This document shows, piece by piece, positions 14,473 to 22,809 of a DNA stretch of 40,206 nucleotides. The stretch is from an uncultured Oscillibacter sp. (lineage in GTDB: Bacteria > Bacillota > Clostridia > Oscillospirales > Oscillospiraceae), in assembly GCF_900544955.1 (NCBI RefSeq), contig NZ_UQXD01000021.1:1-40206 (forward strand), given 5' to 3'. A program made the position numbers and the translations under genes. Under the pieces are notes generated by a model. The model saw only the letters and a list, made by a program, of their open reading frames with translations. It did not search any database and was not told where the DNA came from. Within the stretch, counting starts at the first letter, position 1. Every line of letters begins with the position of its first letter.

Positions 14473-17148
14473 ATGGACTCTCACAGTAAACAGCCTTGGC
14501 ACGCCCGGCCCCTGGAGGACGCCTTTACGGCGCTGAATACCTCCGAAGACGGCTTGGGCGATGCCGAGGCAAACCAACGGCTCATAGCCAACGGGCGCAA
14601 CGAACTGCGTCACAAGCCCCCCCAATCCGTCCTTCATATGCTTAAGGAACAGGTCACCGACCCCATGGTACTCATTCTCATCGGCGCGGCGGTCTTCTCC
14701 GCCGTCCTGCGGGAGTGGACTGAGGCCGGCGTCATCTTTGCCATCGTGGTGCTCAACGCCGTCATCGGGATCGTCCAGGAGAAAAAGGCCCAGTCCTCTC
14801 TGGAGGTCCTGCGGAACATGAGCGCCCCCACAGCCAAGGTGCTGCGCCAGGGCGAGGAGCGCCTGATCCCCGCCGCCGAGCTGGTGGTGGGAGATGTGGT
14901 TTTCCTGGAGGACGGGTCCATGGTACCGGCGGACCTGCGGCTGATCGACTCCTCCAACCTGAAGGTCCAGGAGGCGTCCCTCACCGGCGAATCGGTGCCG
15001 GTGGAAAAGGATGCCGATGCCCTGATGCCGGTGGACTGCCCCCTTGGGGACCGGGTCAACATGGCCTACACCTCCTCCATCGTCACCTACGGGCGGGGCG
15101 TGGGCGTGGTCACCGCCACCGGCATGGACACTGAGGTAGGTAATATCGCCGGGCTTCTGGATGGCCAGGATGACTTTGACACCCCCCTCAAGCGGAAGCT
15201 GAACGCCGTGGGCAAGACCCTTACGGTGGTAGGTATCATCGTCTGTGCCCTCATCTTCCTCATCGGCGCCCTCTATCAGCGCCCCCTCATTCCTCAATTT
15301 CTGATGGCCATCTCCCTGGCCATCTCCATCATACCTGAGGGTCTGCCCGCCACGGCAACCATCGTCATGGCCCTTGGCGTCCAGCGCATGGCCAAGCGGA
15401 ACGCGCTGGTACGCAACCTGCCCGCCGTGGAAACCCTGGGCAGCGCCACCGTCATTTGCAGCGACAAGACGGGCACACTCACCCTAAACAAGATGACCGT
15501 CACTCATGCGGCGGTGAACGGAGACTTTCTGGACGGCAAGGCCGCCAGAGTGGAGGACGCCGCCCGGAGGCATCCCGCGGTCTACGGAGAACTCCTCCGG
15601 GCCGGGGCCCTGTGCAACAACGCCAGCCTCGACCCAGACCGTCCCGGCGAGATCATCGGCGATCCCACCGAGGGCGCCCTCATCCACCTGGCCTCCGCCT
15701 TTGGGCTCGACCAAGAGGAGATGGAGGACCAGTACCCCCGACTCTATGAACAGCCCTTCGACTCCGACCGCAAGCGCATGACCACCATACATCGAATCGA
15801 CGGCGTCCTTACCGCTTACACCAAGGGCGCGGCGGACGAGATGCTGCCCCTCTGCACCCATATGCTCACCAGTCAGGGGATCCGCCCCATCACGGAGCCG
15901 GACCGGGCCGACATCCTGAATCTGTGCTTTGATATGTCCGGTCAGGCCCTCCGGGTGCTAGGCTTCGCCTCTCGGACCTTGGACGATCTGCCCGGGGAGG
16001 AAGACGCCGACCTGGAGCAGGGCCTCACCTTCATCGGCGCAGCGGGCATGATCGACCCGCCCCGCAAAGAGGTGGCCGAGTCCGTCCGCACCTGTAGGGC
16101 GGCGGGCATCCGGACCATCATGATCACCGGCGACCACAAGGTGACCGCCTTGGCCATTGCCAAGGAGCTGGAGATTTGGCAGCCGGGGGACACCATCATC
16201 TCCGGCGAGGAACTGGACGACATGACCGACGCCGCGCTGGACCAGGCGGTAAAGACCGCCACGGTCTTTGCCCGGGTATCCCCGGCGGATAAGCTGCGCA
16301 TCGTCCAAGCCCTCAAGCAGGGCGGCGGGGTGGTGGCCATGACTGGGGATGGGGTCAACGACTCCCCGGCCCTGAAGGCCGCTGATATCGGCGTGGCCAT
16401 GGGCGTCACCGGGACCGACGTAGCCAAAGGCACCGCCGACATGATCCTGCTGGATGACAGCTTTACCACCATCGCCTATGCCATCAAGGAGGGACGGCGG
16501 GTCTACCGCAACATTCAGAAAGTCATCCAGTTTCTCCTGGCGGGCAACATCGCAGAGATCACCACGTTATTCGTGGCCACGGTCTTCAACTGGGACGCGC
16601 CTCTTCTGGCCGTCCACATCCTTTGGGTCAATCTGGCCACCGCCACTCTGCCCGCCCTGGCCCTGGGCCTCGACCCGGCCAGCAAGAACATCATGCGCCA
16701 CCCGCCGGTGAAGTCCGGCACTCTTTTTGAGAAGGACCTGGTGGGCCGCGTGGTGCGGCAGGGCGTGTTCGTGGCCGCCATGACGATCCTGGCCTACTGG
16801 CTTGGGGTGCGTGCTGCCGGCCACGGGGCGGGGCAGACGATGGCCTTCTCCGTATTGGCCCTCTCCCAGATGCTCCGCGCCTTCAACCAACGGTCCAACA
16901 CCGAACCCATCTGGGTCCAAGCTGAAGGGCATAACCCCTGGCTGGCCGCGTCCTTCCTGGTGTCCGCCGCGTTGATGGCCTGCATCCTGTTCACTCCGGC
17001 CCTTCAGGGCATATTCAAGCTCACCTATTTAACGCTGAGCCAGTGGGGCATCATCCTTAGCCTGTCCGCCTGCTCCATCCTCCAGATGGAGGCGGCAAAG
17101 TGGTTCAAGCGCCGCAAAACATCTATTTGGGAAGGAAACACGCAGTGA
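14473..17148 (+). CDS. Cation-translocating P-type ATPase, calcium (P2A) type
   Basis: An 891-residue membrane pump that uses ATP to export a cation, most likely Ca2+. In order: cation-ATPase N-domain (WHARPLEDAFTALNTSEDGL), actuator TGES (171-174), M4 motif PEGLPA (288-293) found in SERCA/PacL-type pumps, phosphorylated D331 in DKTGTLT, hinge TGDGVND (624-630), and six C-terminal spans. The ATG follows GAAAGGAG by 12 bases, a wide but usable gap. The PsiE-like gene overlaps its stop by four bases. It sits in the accessory island behind the recombinase remnant and has a leader with an attenuator-like hairpin, so metal-responsive control is possible. Mn2+ is an alternative substrate. Confidence 0.93.
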   Translation: MDSHSKQPWHARPLEDAFTALNTSEDGLGDAEANQRLIANGRNELRHKPPQSVLHMLKEQVTDPMVLILIGAAVFSAVLREWTEAGVIFAIVVLNAVIGIVQEKKAQSSLEVLRNMSAPTAKVLRQGEERLIPAAELVVGDVVFLEDGSMVPADLRLIDSSNLKVQEASLTGESVPVEKDADALMPVDCPLGDRVNMAYTSSIVTYGRGVGVVTATGMDTEVGNIAGLLDGQDDFDTPLKRKLNAVGKTLTVVGIIVCALIFLIGALYQRPLIPQFLMAISLAISIIPEGLPATATIVMALGVQRMAKRNALVRNLPAVETLGSATVICSDKTGTLTLNKMTVTHAAVNGDFLDGKAARVEDAARRHPAVYGELLRAGALCNNASLDPDRPGEIIGDPTEGALIHLASAFGLDQEEMEDQYPRLYEQPFDSDRKRMTTIHRIDGVLTAYTKGAADEMLPLCTHMLTSQGIRPITEPDRADILNLCFDMSGQALRVLGFASRTLDDLPGEEDADLEQGLTFIGAAGMIDPPRKEVAESVRTCRAAGIRTIMITGDHKVTALAIAKELEIWQPGDTIISGEELDDMTDAALDQAVKTATVFARVSPADKLRIVQALKQGGGVVAMTGDGVNDSPALKAADIGVAMGVTGTDVAKGTADMILLDDSFTTIAYAIKEGRRVYRNIQKVIQFLLAGNIAEITTLFVATVFNWDAPLLAVHILWVNLATATLPALALGLDPASKNIMRHPPVKSGTLFEKDLVGRVVRQGVFVAAMTILAYWLGVRAAGHGAGQTMAFSVLALSQMLRAFNQRSNTEPIWVQAEGHNPWLAASFLVSAALMACILFTPALQGIFKLTYLTLSQWGIILSLSACSILQMEAAKWFKRRKTSIWEGNTQ

Positions 17149-17570
17149 AATCAGGATTCGGAGTCCGCATCTTAAAATACGCCGACGCTATGGAGCGCTG
17201 GCTGGCGGTGGCCATATTGGCCGCCGCCAGCATCGGCGGCATCCTGCTCCTTCGGAATACGGCCGGCACCCTGATCACCGCGCCAGATGCCTTTTCTGTC
17301 AGCGCTTTTCTATCCAAGGCTCTGATGATTGTTATGGGGGTGGAATTCGTACGGATGCTGACCCTCCACACAGCACGGGCCGTCATCAACGTGCTGCTCT
17401 TCGCCATCGCACGCCAGATGATTGTCAGCCACGGCGGGGGTGCGGAGACCCTTATGGGGGTCGCCGCCGTGGCCGGTATTTTCGCCATCAAAAAGTATCT
17501 GTTTTTGAGAGACAGCCATTGGAATACCGACAGCCTGTCTCTGGAAGAAGAGCCCGGCCATGGGGATTGA
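17145..17570 (+). CDS. PsiE-like small membrane protein
   Basis: The protein has 141 residues and four hydrophobic segments: an N-terminal amphipathic region MKSGFGVRILKYADAMERWL, then helices including KALMIVMGVEFVRMLTLHTA and INVLLFAIARQMIV, the pattern of the phosphate-starvation-inducible PsiE family (PF06146), whose function is not known. It ends in an acidic tail (LSLEEEPGHGD). The GTG at 17145-17147 overlaps the ATPase stop (GTGA) with GGAAGGA upstream, so it is co-translated with the pump. It may assist the pump or membrane potential; that is inference from coupling only. Confidence 0.75.
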   Translation: MKSGFGVRILKYADAMERWLAVAILAAASIGGILLLRNTAGTLITAPDAFSVSAFLSKALMIVMGVEFVRMLTLHTARAVINVLLFAIARQMIVSHGGGAETLMGVAAVAGIFAIKKYLFLRDSHWNTDSLSLEEEPGHGD

Positions 17571-18123
17571 ATAACAAAAGACCTTCCTGATTCGCTTTGC
17601 TCTTATCGTGGTGGTTCTGCTTCTGGCCTTTGCCACCCTCAAACTTACCCTCGGGATATTCCTGCCCATTTTGGTCACCTTTTTGATTGCCGCCTTCCTC
17701 GACGGGCCGCTCCGATTCCTCAGCCGGAAATTCCCCCTGAAGCGAACCATAGCCGCAATTCCCGTCATCATATTCTTCTTTGGTGCCGCCGGGCTGCTTT
17801 TCACGTTTCCGGGCATCCGTGTCCTGGCCCTGAGTACCGGCATCTTTGCCGGTTTGCCCGGCCTTTGCGCCTCTACCCTGGAACCAGCCTCATGGAGCTT
17901 ATCCAACGGTTGGGGCAGCGGATCGCCTCCCTGGATCCGGCGGCCCCGGCAGCGGTGAATGAAGTGGGGAAGTCTCTGCTGAACGCGATTGGCAATCCGG
18001 TCTCTAGCTTCTCCATGGCTGTGATCGGCGTGGGGGCCGGGCGGCGGCCACGGTGCCGGGAGTCTTTCCCGGCGGTTTGATCACCATAATCGTCACGTTT
18101 TTTATAACTCTGGACTACCAGAC
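17571..18123 (+). pseudogene. Broken AI-2E family permease
   Basis: Homology is spread over three frames. KTFLIRFALIVVVLLLAFAT continues to LGIFLPILVTFLIAAFLDGP and IAAIPVIIFFFGAAGLLFTF; the frame changes near 17865 to SLMELIQRLGQRIASLDPAA and NAIGNPVSSFSMAVIG; it changes again near 18040 to GGLITIIVTFFITLDYQTI. There is also a frame problem close to the expected TTG/ATG start. The C-terminal half, with the pore helices, is absent because the sequence turns into an oxidoreductase fragment. It would have been the third gene of the ATPase-PsiE operon. The intact homologue at 4508-5671 is not close enough to be its recent source by eye. Confidence 0.8.
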
Positions 18124-18482
18124 CATCACCCTCCACGCCCAGACGGCCATCCTGGCTATAGAGCAGGGCAAGGACGTGATCTGTGAGGTACCGGTCTGCC
18201 CAACGCTGGAGGAAGCGGAACAGATTGCAAAGGCCGCCAGACGAACTGGTAGACGGGTCTTCGTTGACCTGTTTGACCGCGTCTCCACCGCACACCGTTT
18301 TCTGCGGGAAAAAATTACATCCGGGGAGTACGGGCGTCTGCTGCCCCTACAGGTTGTCAACCGCTGTGCCCCTGTTCGAGGGGCCGTACCCCTGGGATTA
18401 GACGTGTTGCCGCTGGAGAGCTGCTCCTGCGACTTTGACTGGCCCTCCTGGTGCTTGGGGGCGCTGACCCTTTCCGGCGTCA
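18124..18482 (+). pseudogene. Internal fragment of a Gfo/Idh/MocA family oxidoreductase
   Basis: Without any stop, the permease reading becomes LHAQTAILAIEQGKDVICEV, LEEAEQIAKAARRTGRRVFV and DRVSTAHRFLREKITSGEYG, which matches residues of roughly 75-170 in NAD(P)-dependent sugar and inositol dehydrogenases (HAE.AI.A...GK.V.CEKP region). The usual EKP is EVP here, so the catalytic lysine is lost. The Rossmann N-terminus is missing and the homology fades after CDFDWPSWCLGA. From 18483 to 18629 I see only unassigned debris. The joined reading frame from 18053 to 18649 is a deletion chimera and unlikely to be functional. Confidence 0.75.
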
Positions 18483-18629
18483 GCTCCCCATTTCATTTGA
18501 TCTGTGGACGGACGAATGGAAATTGCCCTGCGGACATTCTCTGCCGTCTTCGGTGCCTCGGAGTTTATGGGCGCATTTGCGCCGCCACGCCGTGGGCGGT
18601 CTCATTTGATGGGACGGCGCTCCGCCTCT

Positions 18630-19061
18630 TTACGTCCCCCGGCGGTTGATCCACAGCACCGCGATTCTCACGGCGGTGAAGAGCAGCCACGCCAGGAAGG
18701 CCGCCACGCAGAGGAGCACAGCCGTGCTGCGCATATGGCACAGGCCGCCCAGGGCGATCCCAAGCACCCCGGCCAGCAACCCGAATCGGAGTCGCCGGAG
18801 CGCCCGGCCGGCCTCCTCCCGGACCGCGCTGCGCCGCCGGGCCTTCGGTTTGCCGCCGGACCCCGCCACATCTCTGGTCAGTTCATCCACCGAAACCTGA
18901 AAGAGCTCGGCAATGGCCAGAATATTTCCGATTTCCGGAGTTCCCAAATCCTGCTCCCATTTTGAAACCGCCTGGCGGGACACCCGCAGCCGCTGGGCCA
19001 TCTCCATCTGCGTCATGCCCGCCGCCTTTCTGAGGGCGGCAATCTTTTTTCCCATGGACAC
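18630..19061 (-). CDS. XRE family regulator with C-terminal membrane segments
   Basis: The 143-residue protein starts with a helix-turn-helix (MGKKIAALRKAAGMTQMEMA, VSRQAVSKWEQDLGTPEI, the common clostridial type), then a basic linker (GKPKARRRS) and two hydrophobic stretches, LRFGLLAGVLGIALGGL and AVLLCVAAFLAWLLFTAVRI. A membrane-anchored regulator is expected, perhaps sensing the envelope. The start is the GTG at 19059-19061 with AAGGGGGG 7 bases upstream; the ATG six bases later is the alternative. The neighbouring sequence to the left is gene debris and to the right a transporter terminator, so it is transcribed alone. No operator dyad is evident. Confidence 0.8.
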   Translation of the reverse strand: MSMGKKIAALRKAAGMTQMEMAQRLRVSRQAVSKWEQDLGTPEIGNILAIAELFQVSVDELTRDVAGSGGKPKARRRSAVREEAGRALRRLRFGLLAGVLGIALGGLCHMRSTAVLLCVAAFLAWLLFTAVRIAVLWINRRGT

Positions 19062-19288
19062 GCGGCATCCCCCCTTGTGATGTGAATTCTACCATGCCGC
19101 CTCCGGAAAGGAAACCGCCTTCACTTTCCATTTTGCTGCTTTCCGTTGCTTTTGCCCCTTTTCTCCAAAGGGCCTCCCGCCCCGTCCGTCAAACCGCCTG
19201 TCCAGCCTCCGCGCCGGGTGCCACGGGAGGGCGGAGATGCCCCGCCTTGCTTTTATCCGAGGTTTTCCCTGGCGCTTCCTCAACGAAA

Positions 19289-19324
19289 ACGGCGGGATTT
19301 TGCCAAAAGGCAAAATCCCGCCGT
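19289..19324 (-). terminator. Terminator of the tct operon
   Basis: A perfect 16-bp stem (19289-19304 with 19309-19324) and an AAAA loop, 15 bases past the tctA stop; leftward it is followed by TTTTCGTT-like sequence. Confidence 0.85.
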
Positions 19325-19339
19325 CTGTTGTTCTGGCGA

Positions 19340-20869
19340 TTATTCCTGGACCTCTGCCGCAGCCTCGGCCTCTCTCCTGTTGATCTTTTTCTGGTTGTAG
19401 ATGGAGAACAGGATCACCGCAACCGCCACCAGCAAAAAGCCCATGGAGATGGGGGACGAAGTAATGGCAAAGAAATCGCCCTTTTGGATATTCATGAACC
19501 GCACGAAGTTCTTCTCGCACATGGGGCCCAGAATCAGCGTCAGCAGAATGGGGGACAGCGGGTATTCATACTTGTTCATCAGCCAGCCGATGACGCCGAA
19601 GGCGACGCAAACGCCGATATCAAAGACGTTTTTGTTGATGGAATACGCGCCCAGCAGCGAGACCACCAGGATGATGGGATAGAGCATCTTCTTCTCCACC
19701 GAGACAATCTTGGCAAAAAAGCGTACGCCGCAGCAGCCCACCAGGAGCATGCAGAGATTGGCCAGCATCAGCGCCGCAAACACGCGGTACACCGTCGGCA
19801 GTTCGGAGATGTACATCATGGGGCCGGGCTGAATGCCCTTCATGATAAACGCACCCAGCAAAATCGCCGTGACGGCATCGCCGGGAACTCCCAGGGAGAG
19901 CAGCGGAATCATGGCGCCGCCGGAACAGCCGTTGTTGGCGGACTCCGTGGCCGCGACGCCCTGTGGAATGCCCGTGCCGTACAGCTCCGGATGCTTGCTG
20001 GCGCTCTTGCTGGCGCCGTAGGAGACGAACACCGCAATATCGCCGCCGGCGCCGGGAATCGCGCCGATGAAGGTGCCGATCAGGCCGCCGGACAGGATGT
20101 TGGGCCAGATCTTCTTGATCGTCTTGAAATCCGGCAGCACCCGCGTAATCTTCTCCCGGGAGCGCTCCTGCTTCTCCTCCCCCTTGATGATCCGCTCCAC
20201 ACCGGCAATCACCTCGGAGATGGCGAACAGGCCGATCAGCGTGGGGATGAACTGGAAGCCCTCCAGCAAGGACGTCTGCGAATAGCTGATAAACCGGGGA
20301 ATGCCGTTGGTGGGGTCCAGGCCCACCGTGCACAGCAGCATCCCGAAAAAGGCGCTCATCATCCCCTTGATGATGGACTTGCCGGAAATGGCGACAATCA
20401 CGGACAGGCCGAAGATGGCCAGCATGAACATCTCACCGGGGCCGAAGTTCATGGCCATGTCCGCGATCAGCGGGGAGAGGAAGGTCATCACCAGGGCGCC
20501 GATGATCCCCCCGCAGAAGGAGGCAAACATGGCGACGGACAGCGCCCGGCCGCCCTCTCCCTTCTGCGTCATGGGATAGCCGTCCAGCAGCGTTGCGGCG
20601 GCGGACGGCGTTCCGGGGGCGTGAATGAGAATGGCGGAGATGGACCCGCCGTACATGCCGCCGCAGTAGATGCCCAGCAGCAGACCAATCGAGGGAATCA
20701 GATCCATGCCAAAGGAAAAGGGAATCAGCAGGGCGACGCCCATGGTCGCCGTCATTCCGGGGATTGCGCCCAGCAGCACGCCGCCGGCGGCCCCCAGCAG
20801 CGTCATCACGATGACCTGCAGGTTGGTAAACACGCTGGCGTAGCTCTCCATTAGTAAACCAAAATCCAT
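19340..20869 (-). CDS. tctA: Tripartite tricarboxylate transporter, large permease TctA
   Basis: A 509-residue membrane protein with about eleven to twelve spans. TctA hallmarks are GVLLGAIPGMTATMGVALL near the N-terminus, GGMYGGSISAILIHAPGTPS, and the second repeat GTFIGAIPGAGGDIAVFVSY. It is the conducting subunit that works with TctB and a periplasmic-type binding protein (TctC) to import carboxylates such as citrate, using an ion gradient. The ATG has AAGGAGG close upstream. It is last in the operon tctC-tctB-tctA, 13 bases after tctB, and ends at the terminator 19289-19324. Substrate is not deducible. Confidence 0.95.
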   Translation of the reverse strand: MDFGLLMESYASVFTNLQVIVMTLLGAAGGVLLGAIPGMTATMGVALLIPFSFGMDLIPSIGLLLGIYCGGMYGGSISAILIHAPGTPSAAATLLDGYPMTQKGEGGRALSVAMFASFCGGIIGALVMTFLSPLIADMAMNFGPGEMFMLAIFGLSVIVAISGKSIIKGMMSAFFGMLLCTVGLDPTNGIPRFISYSQTSLLEGFQFIPTLIGLFAISEVIAGVERIIKGEEKQERSREKITRVLPDFKTIKKIWPNILSGGLIGTFIGAIPGAGGDIAVFVSYGASKSASKHPELYGTGIPQGVAATESANNGCSGGAMIPLLSLGVPGDAVTAILLGAFIMKGIQPGPMMYISELPTVYRVFAALMLANLCMLLVGCCGVRFFAKIVSVEKKMLYPIILVVSLLGAYSINKNVFDIGVCVAFGVIGWLMNKYEYPLSPILLTLILGPMCEKNFVRFMNIQKGDFFAITSSPISMGFLLVAVAVILFSIYNQKKINRREAEAAAEVQE

Positions 20870-20882
20870 AGGTTGCCCCTCC

Positions 20883-21413
20883 TTAAATCATGTCGATCCA
20901 GTTGCGCAAAAACGTGAGCGGACCCATGGGAATATTGACTGTGAGCAGCTTGTAAAAAACCAGCCACATGCCCAGCGGCACCAAAATCGCCACCAAAATC
21001 ATCTGCACCCAGTTGCGCTTGCCGATCAGGAACATAATCACCAGCGAGAGCAGCATCGAGCAGCAAACATAGCCAAGGACTTCAAACAGTGCAACAAACA
21101 CGGCGCACAGGACGATCACGATCATGGCCGCCGCCACGCTCCGGTCCTTCACGAAGTTGAGGCTCCCCGCCGGAACCGCCAGGGGGTCCGTCTCCTTCAT
21201 GGTCCTCAGCTTCCAGATAGACTGAATGAACAGGAGCGCCGAAAAAATCAGCAGTCCGATGATCATAATCTGGGAAAACATGGCCGGCTGCACATACGTG
21301 CCCTTGATCTCCTGGAACGTGCCGGCCTGCACCCACGCCCAAATCCCCAGCGCCAAAAAGAGGATGGAGCCGATCAAGTTGGAAAAGGCCAGCGTCTTTG
21401 TCTTGTTCTTCAC
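20883..21413 (-). CDS. tctB: Tripartite tricarboxylate transporter, small permease TctB
   Basis: A 176-residue protein with four hydrophobic segments, the size and spacing of TctB: SNLIGSILFLALGIWAWVQA, SQIMIIGLLIFSALLFIQSI, a hydrophilic loop (KLRTMKETDPLAV), then AAAMIVIVLCAVFVALFEVL and the final pair. The start is the GTG at 21411-21413 with AGGAGGG 6 bases upstream; an earlier ATG would add a segment with no family similarity. It is separated from tctC by 103 bases that contain a hairpin. TctB is the least conserved subunit, and identification rests on context as well as on topology. Confidence 0.9.
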   Translation of the reverse strand: MKNKTKTLAFSNLIGSILFLALGIWAWVQAGTFQEIKGTYVQPAMFSQIMIIGLLIFSALLFIQSIWKLRTMKETDPLAVPAGSLNFVKDRSVAAAMIVIVLCAVFVALFEVLGYVCCSMLLSLVIMFLIGKRNWVQMILVAILVPLGMWLVFYKLLTVNIPMGPLTFLRNWIDMI

Positions 21414-21475
21414 GGAAAACCCTCCTGCGTAGAGATACGCTCTTGCAAGCGTCCAAAAAAACAGCCCTGATGAAA

Positions 21476-21502
21476 GGATGGGCAAGCCGCGCCTGCCCAT
21501 CC
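21476..21502 (-). terminator. Intercistronic hairpin between tctC and tctB
   Basis: GGATGGGCA (21476-21484) and TGCCCATCC (21494-21502) pair; 13-20 bases further leftward is a run of seven T. It may act as a partial terminator or protect the tctC mRNA end, leaving the binding protein in excess over the permease. Confidence 0.6.
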
Positions 21503-21516
21503 CTCATTCGGTCCTT

Positions 21517-22539
21517 TTAGAAGCCCAAAATCTCCATGGAGGCAGCAACGTCCTCCGCGTTCTGCTTCAGGAAGTCACCGAAGTCGTCGGCGTTCAGATA
21601 GGCAATGCCCAGGCCGGCATTCTTCATGTACTCCACAAAGTCGGGGTCCTCAATCGCCGCGGCGCAGGCCTCGCGCACCGTGCTCAAAACATCCGCGTCC
21701 ATCCCCTTGGGCACACCCATGCCGCGCCACACGTAGTAGAGCACGTCATAGCCCTGCTCCTGGCAGGTGGGGACATCGGGGAAGAGGTCGCTGCGCTGGG
21801 TATCCATCAGGCCCAGGCAGATCAGGTGGCCGGACTCGATGAAGCTGCGGGCCTCCGCCAGAGAGACGGTGACGCCCTGGATGAAGCCGGAAGCGGCGTT
21901 CTGCACCGCGGTGGCCGCACCCTCCTGATAAGTAATCATCTGAATGTCAATGCCGGTCTCCTGCATCAGGTAGCCGCCGGCAATGTGCCAGACGGAGGCG
22001 TTGGAGGAGCCGCCCATCTGGACCTCGCCGGGATGGGCCAGGCAATACTCCACATAGGACTTCAGGTCCGTGATGTTGTTGGCGGCGGCCCACTCGGCGT
22101 TCACCGTCACCGTGGCGGGGTCGCGGTTGACGCGGCAGAGCAGGTCATAGTCCTCATAGGTCAGTTCGCTGCTCCCCAGGGGCTTATAGGTGGACAGCTC
22201 AAAGGTGACCATGCCGATCGTGTAGCCGTCGGGATCCGCATCCGCAATGGCCTGGTGGCCGATGATTCCGCCGCCGCCGGTGCGGTTGTCCACGGTCAGG
22301 GTCTGGCCAAGCTGCTTGCCGATGGCCTCGCTGAAGGCCCGCAGGCAGCTGTCGGTTCCGCCGCCGGCGCCCCAGGGGCAGATCACGGAGATGCCCTTGG
22401 TGGGGTACGCGGGGGCGTCGCTCTTGGGCGGGGTGTCCGACGGTGTATTGGACGGCGCATCGGACCCGCCGGAGGAGCAGGCAGCCAGAGACAGCGCCAT
22501 GGCTGCGGCCAACAGCAGAGCCAAAATCTTCTTTTTCAT
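21517..22539 (-). CDS. tctC: Tripartite tricarboxylate transporter binding lipoprotein (Bug/TctC family)
   Basis: A 340-residue extracytoplasmic solute-binding protein. The signal peptide MKKKILALLLAAAMALSLAA ends at the lipobox cysteine C21, then a Ser/Pro/Asp-rich linker. The Bug-type binding fold starts at YPTKGISVICPWGAGGGTDS and contains VDNRTGGGGIIGHQAIADAD, characteristic for carboxylate-binding members. The ATG at 22537-22539 is chosen because GGGAGA is 7 bases upstream; two earlier in-frame ATGs lie on or before that site. Its promoter (22599-22627) and a leader hairpin (22565-22585) are upstream. It is the first and probably the most expressed gene of the tct operon. Confidence 0.95.
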   Translation of the reverse strand: MKKKILALLLAAAMALSLAACSSGGSDAPSNTPSDTPPKSDAPAYPTKGISVICPWGAGGGTDSCLRAFSEAIGKQLGQTLTVDNRTGGGGIIGHQAIADADPDGYTIGMVTFELSTYKPLGSSELTYEDYDLLCRVNRDPATVTVNAEWAAANNITDLKSYVEYCLAHPGEVQMGGSSNASVWHIAGGYLMQETGIDIQMITYQEGAATAVQNAASGFIQGVTVSLAEARSFIESGHLICLGLMDTQRSDLFPDVPTCQEQGYDVLYYVWRGMGVPKGMDADVLSTVREACAAAIEDPDFVEYMKNAGLGIAYLNADDFGDFLKQNAEDVAASMEILGF

Positions 22540-22564
22540 GTTCATTTCTCCCATCGCACAATTT

Positions 22565-22627
22565 GCTTGGCCCGAACGGCCAAGCAGTTTACTCGTTCAT
22601 TATAACGAAGTGAACACGCGTTCGCAA
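22565..22627 (-). promoter_or_regulatory. tctC promoter and leader hairpin
   Basis: Leftward -35 TTGCGA (22622-22627), 17-base spacer, -10 TATAAT (22599-22604). The spacer holds the small dyad GAACACGCGTTC. A hairpin GCTTGGCC-N5-GGCCAAGC (22565-22585) lies in the untranslated leader. Confidence 0.7.
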
Positions 22628-22672
22628 TCCACAAATTGTACAAAAAACCAACAAATAGTTTTTCAGGGTAAA

Positions 22673-22720
22673 TTTAGAAAAAAATGGGATGGCCCTCAGG
22701 CCATCCCATTTTTTTCTAAA
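22673..22720. terminator. 22-bp perfect palindromic terminator, bidirectional
   Basis: Arms of 22 bases (22673-22694 and 22699-22720) surround CTCA. The GC core GGGATGGCC is flanked by A7 and T7, so it works on both strands. It terminates the NhaC gene leftward and shields the tct promoter region. Confidence 0.9.
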
Positions 22721-22809
22721 TCCATCTGTGCTTCCGGCGGAAAACGCGCCCGCCATCTCTTACAGAATCAGGAAACCGTCCTGCATTTGATGCCGCTTGC
22801 CCCGTTCCT

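Noticed and set aside
18053..18649. A genuine 198-codon fusion protein
   Set aside because: Its two halves match internal parts of unrelated families and both lack essential ends, so a deletion junction is the simpler reading.
22565..22720. CRISPR-like or regularly spaced repeats
   Set aside because: The palindromes here and elsewhere are single inverted repeats, not arrays with spacers.
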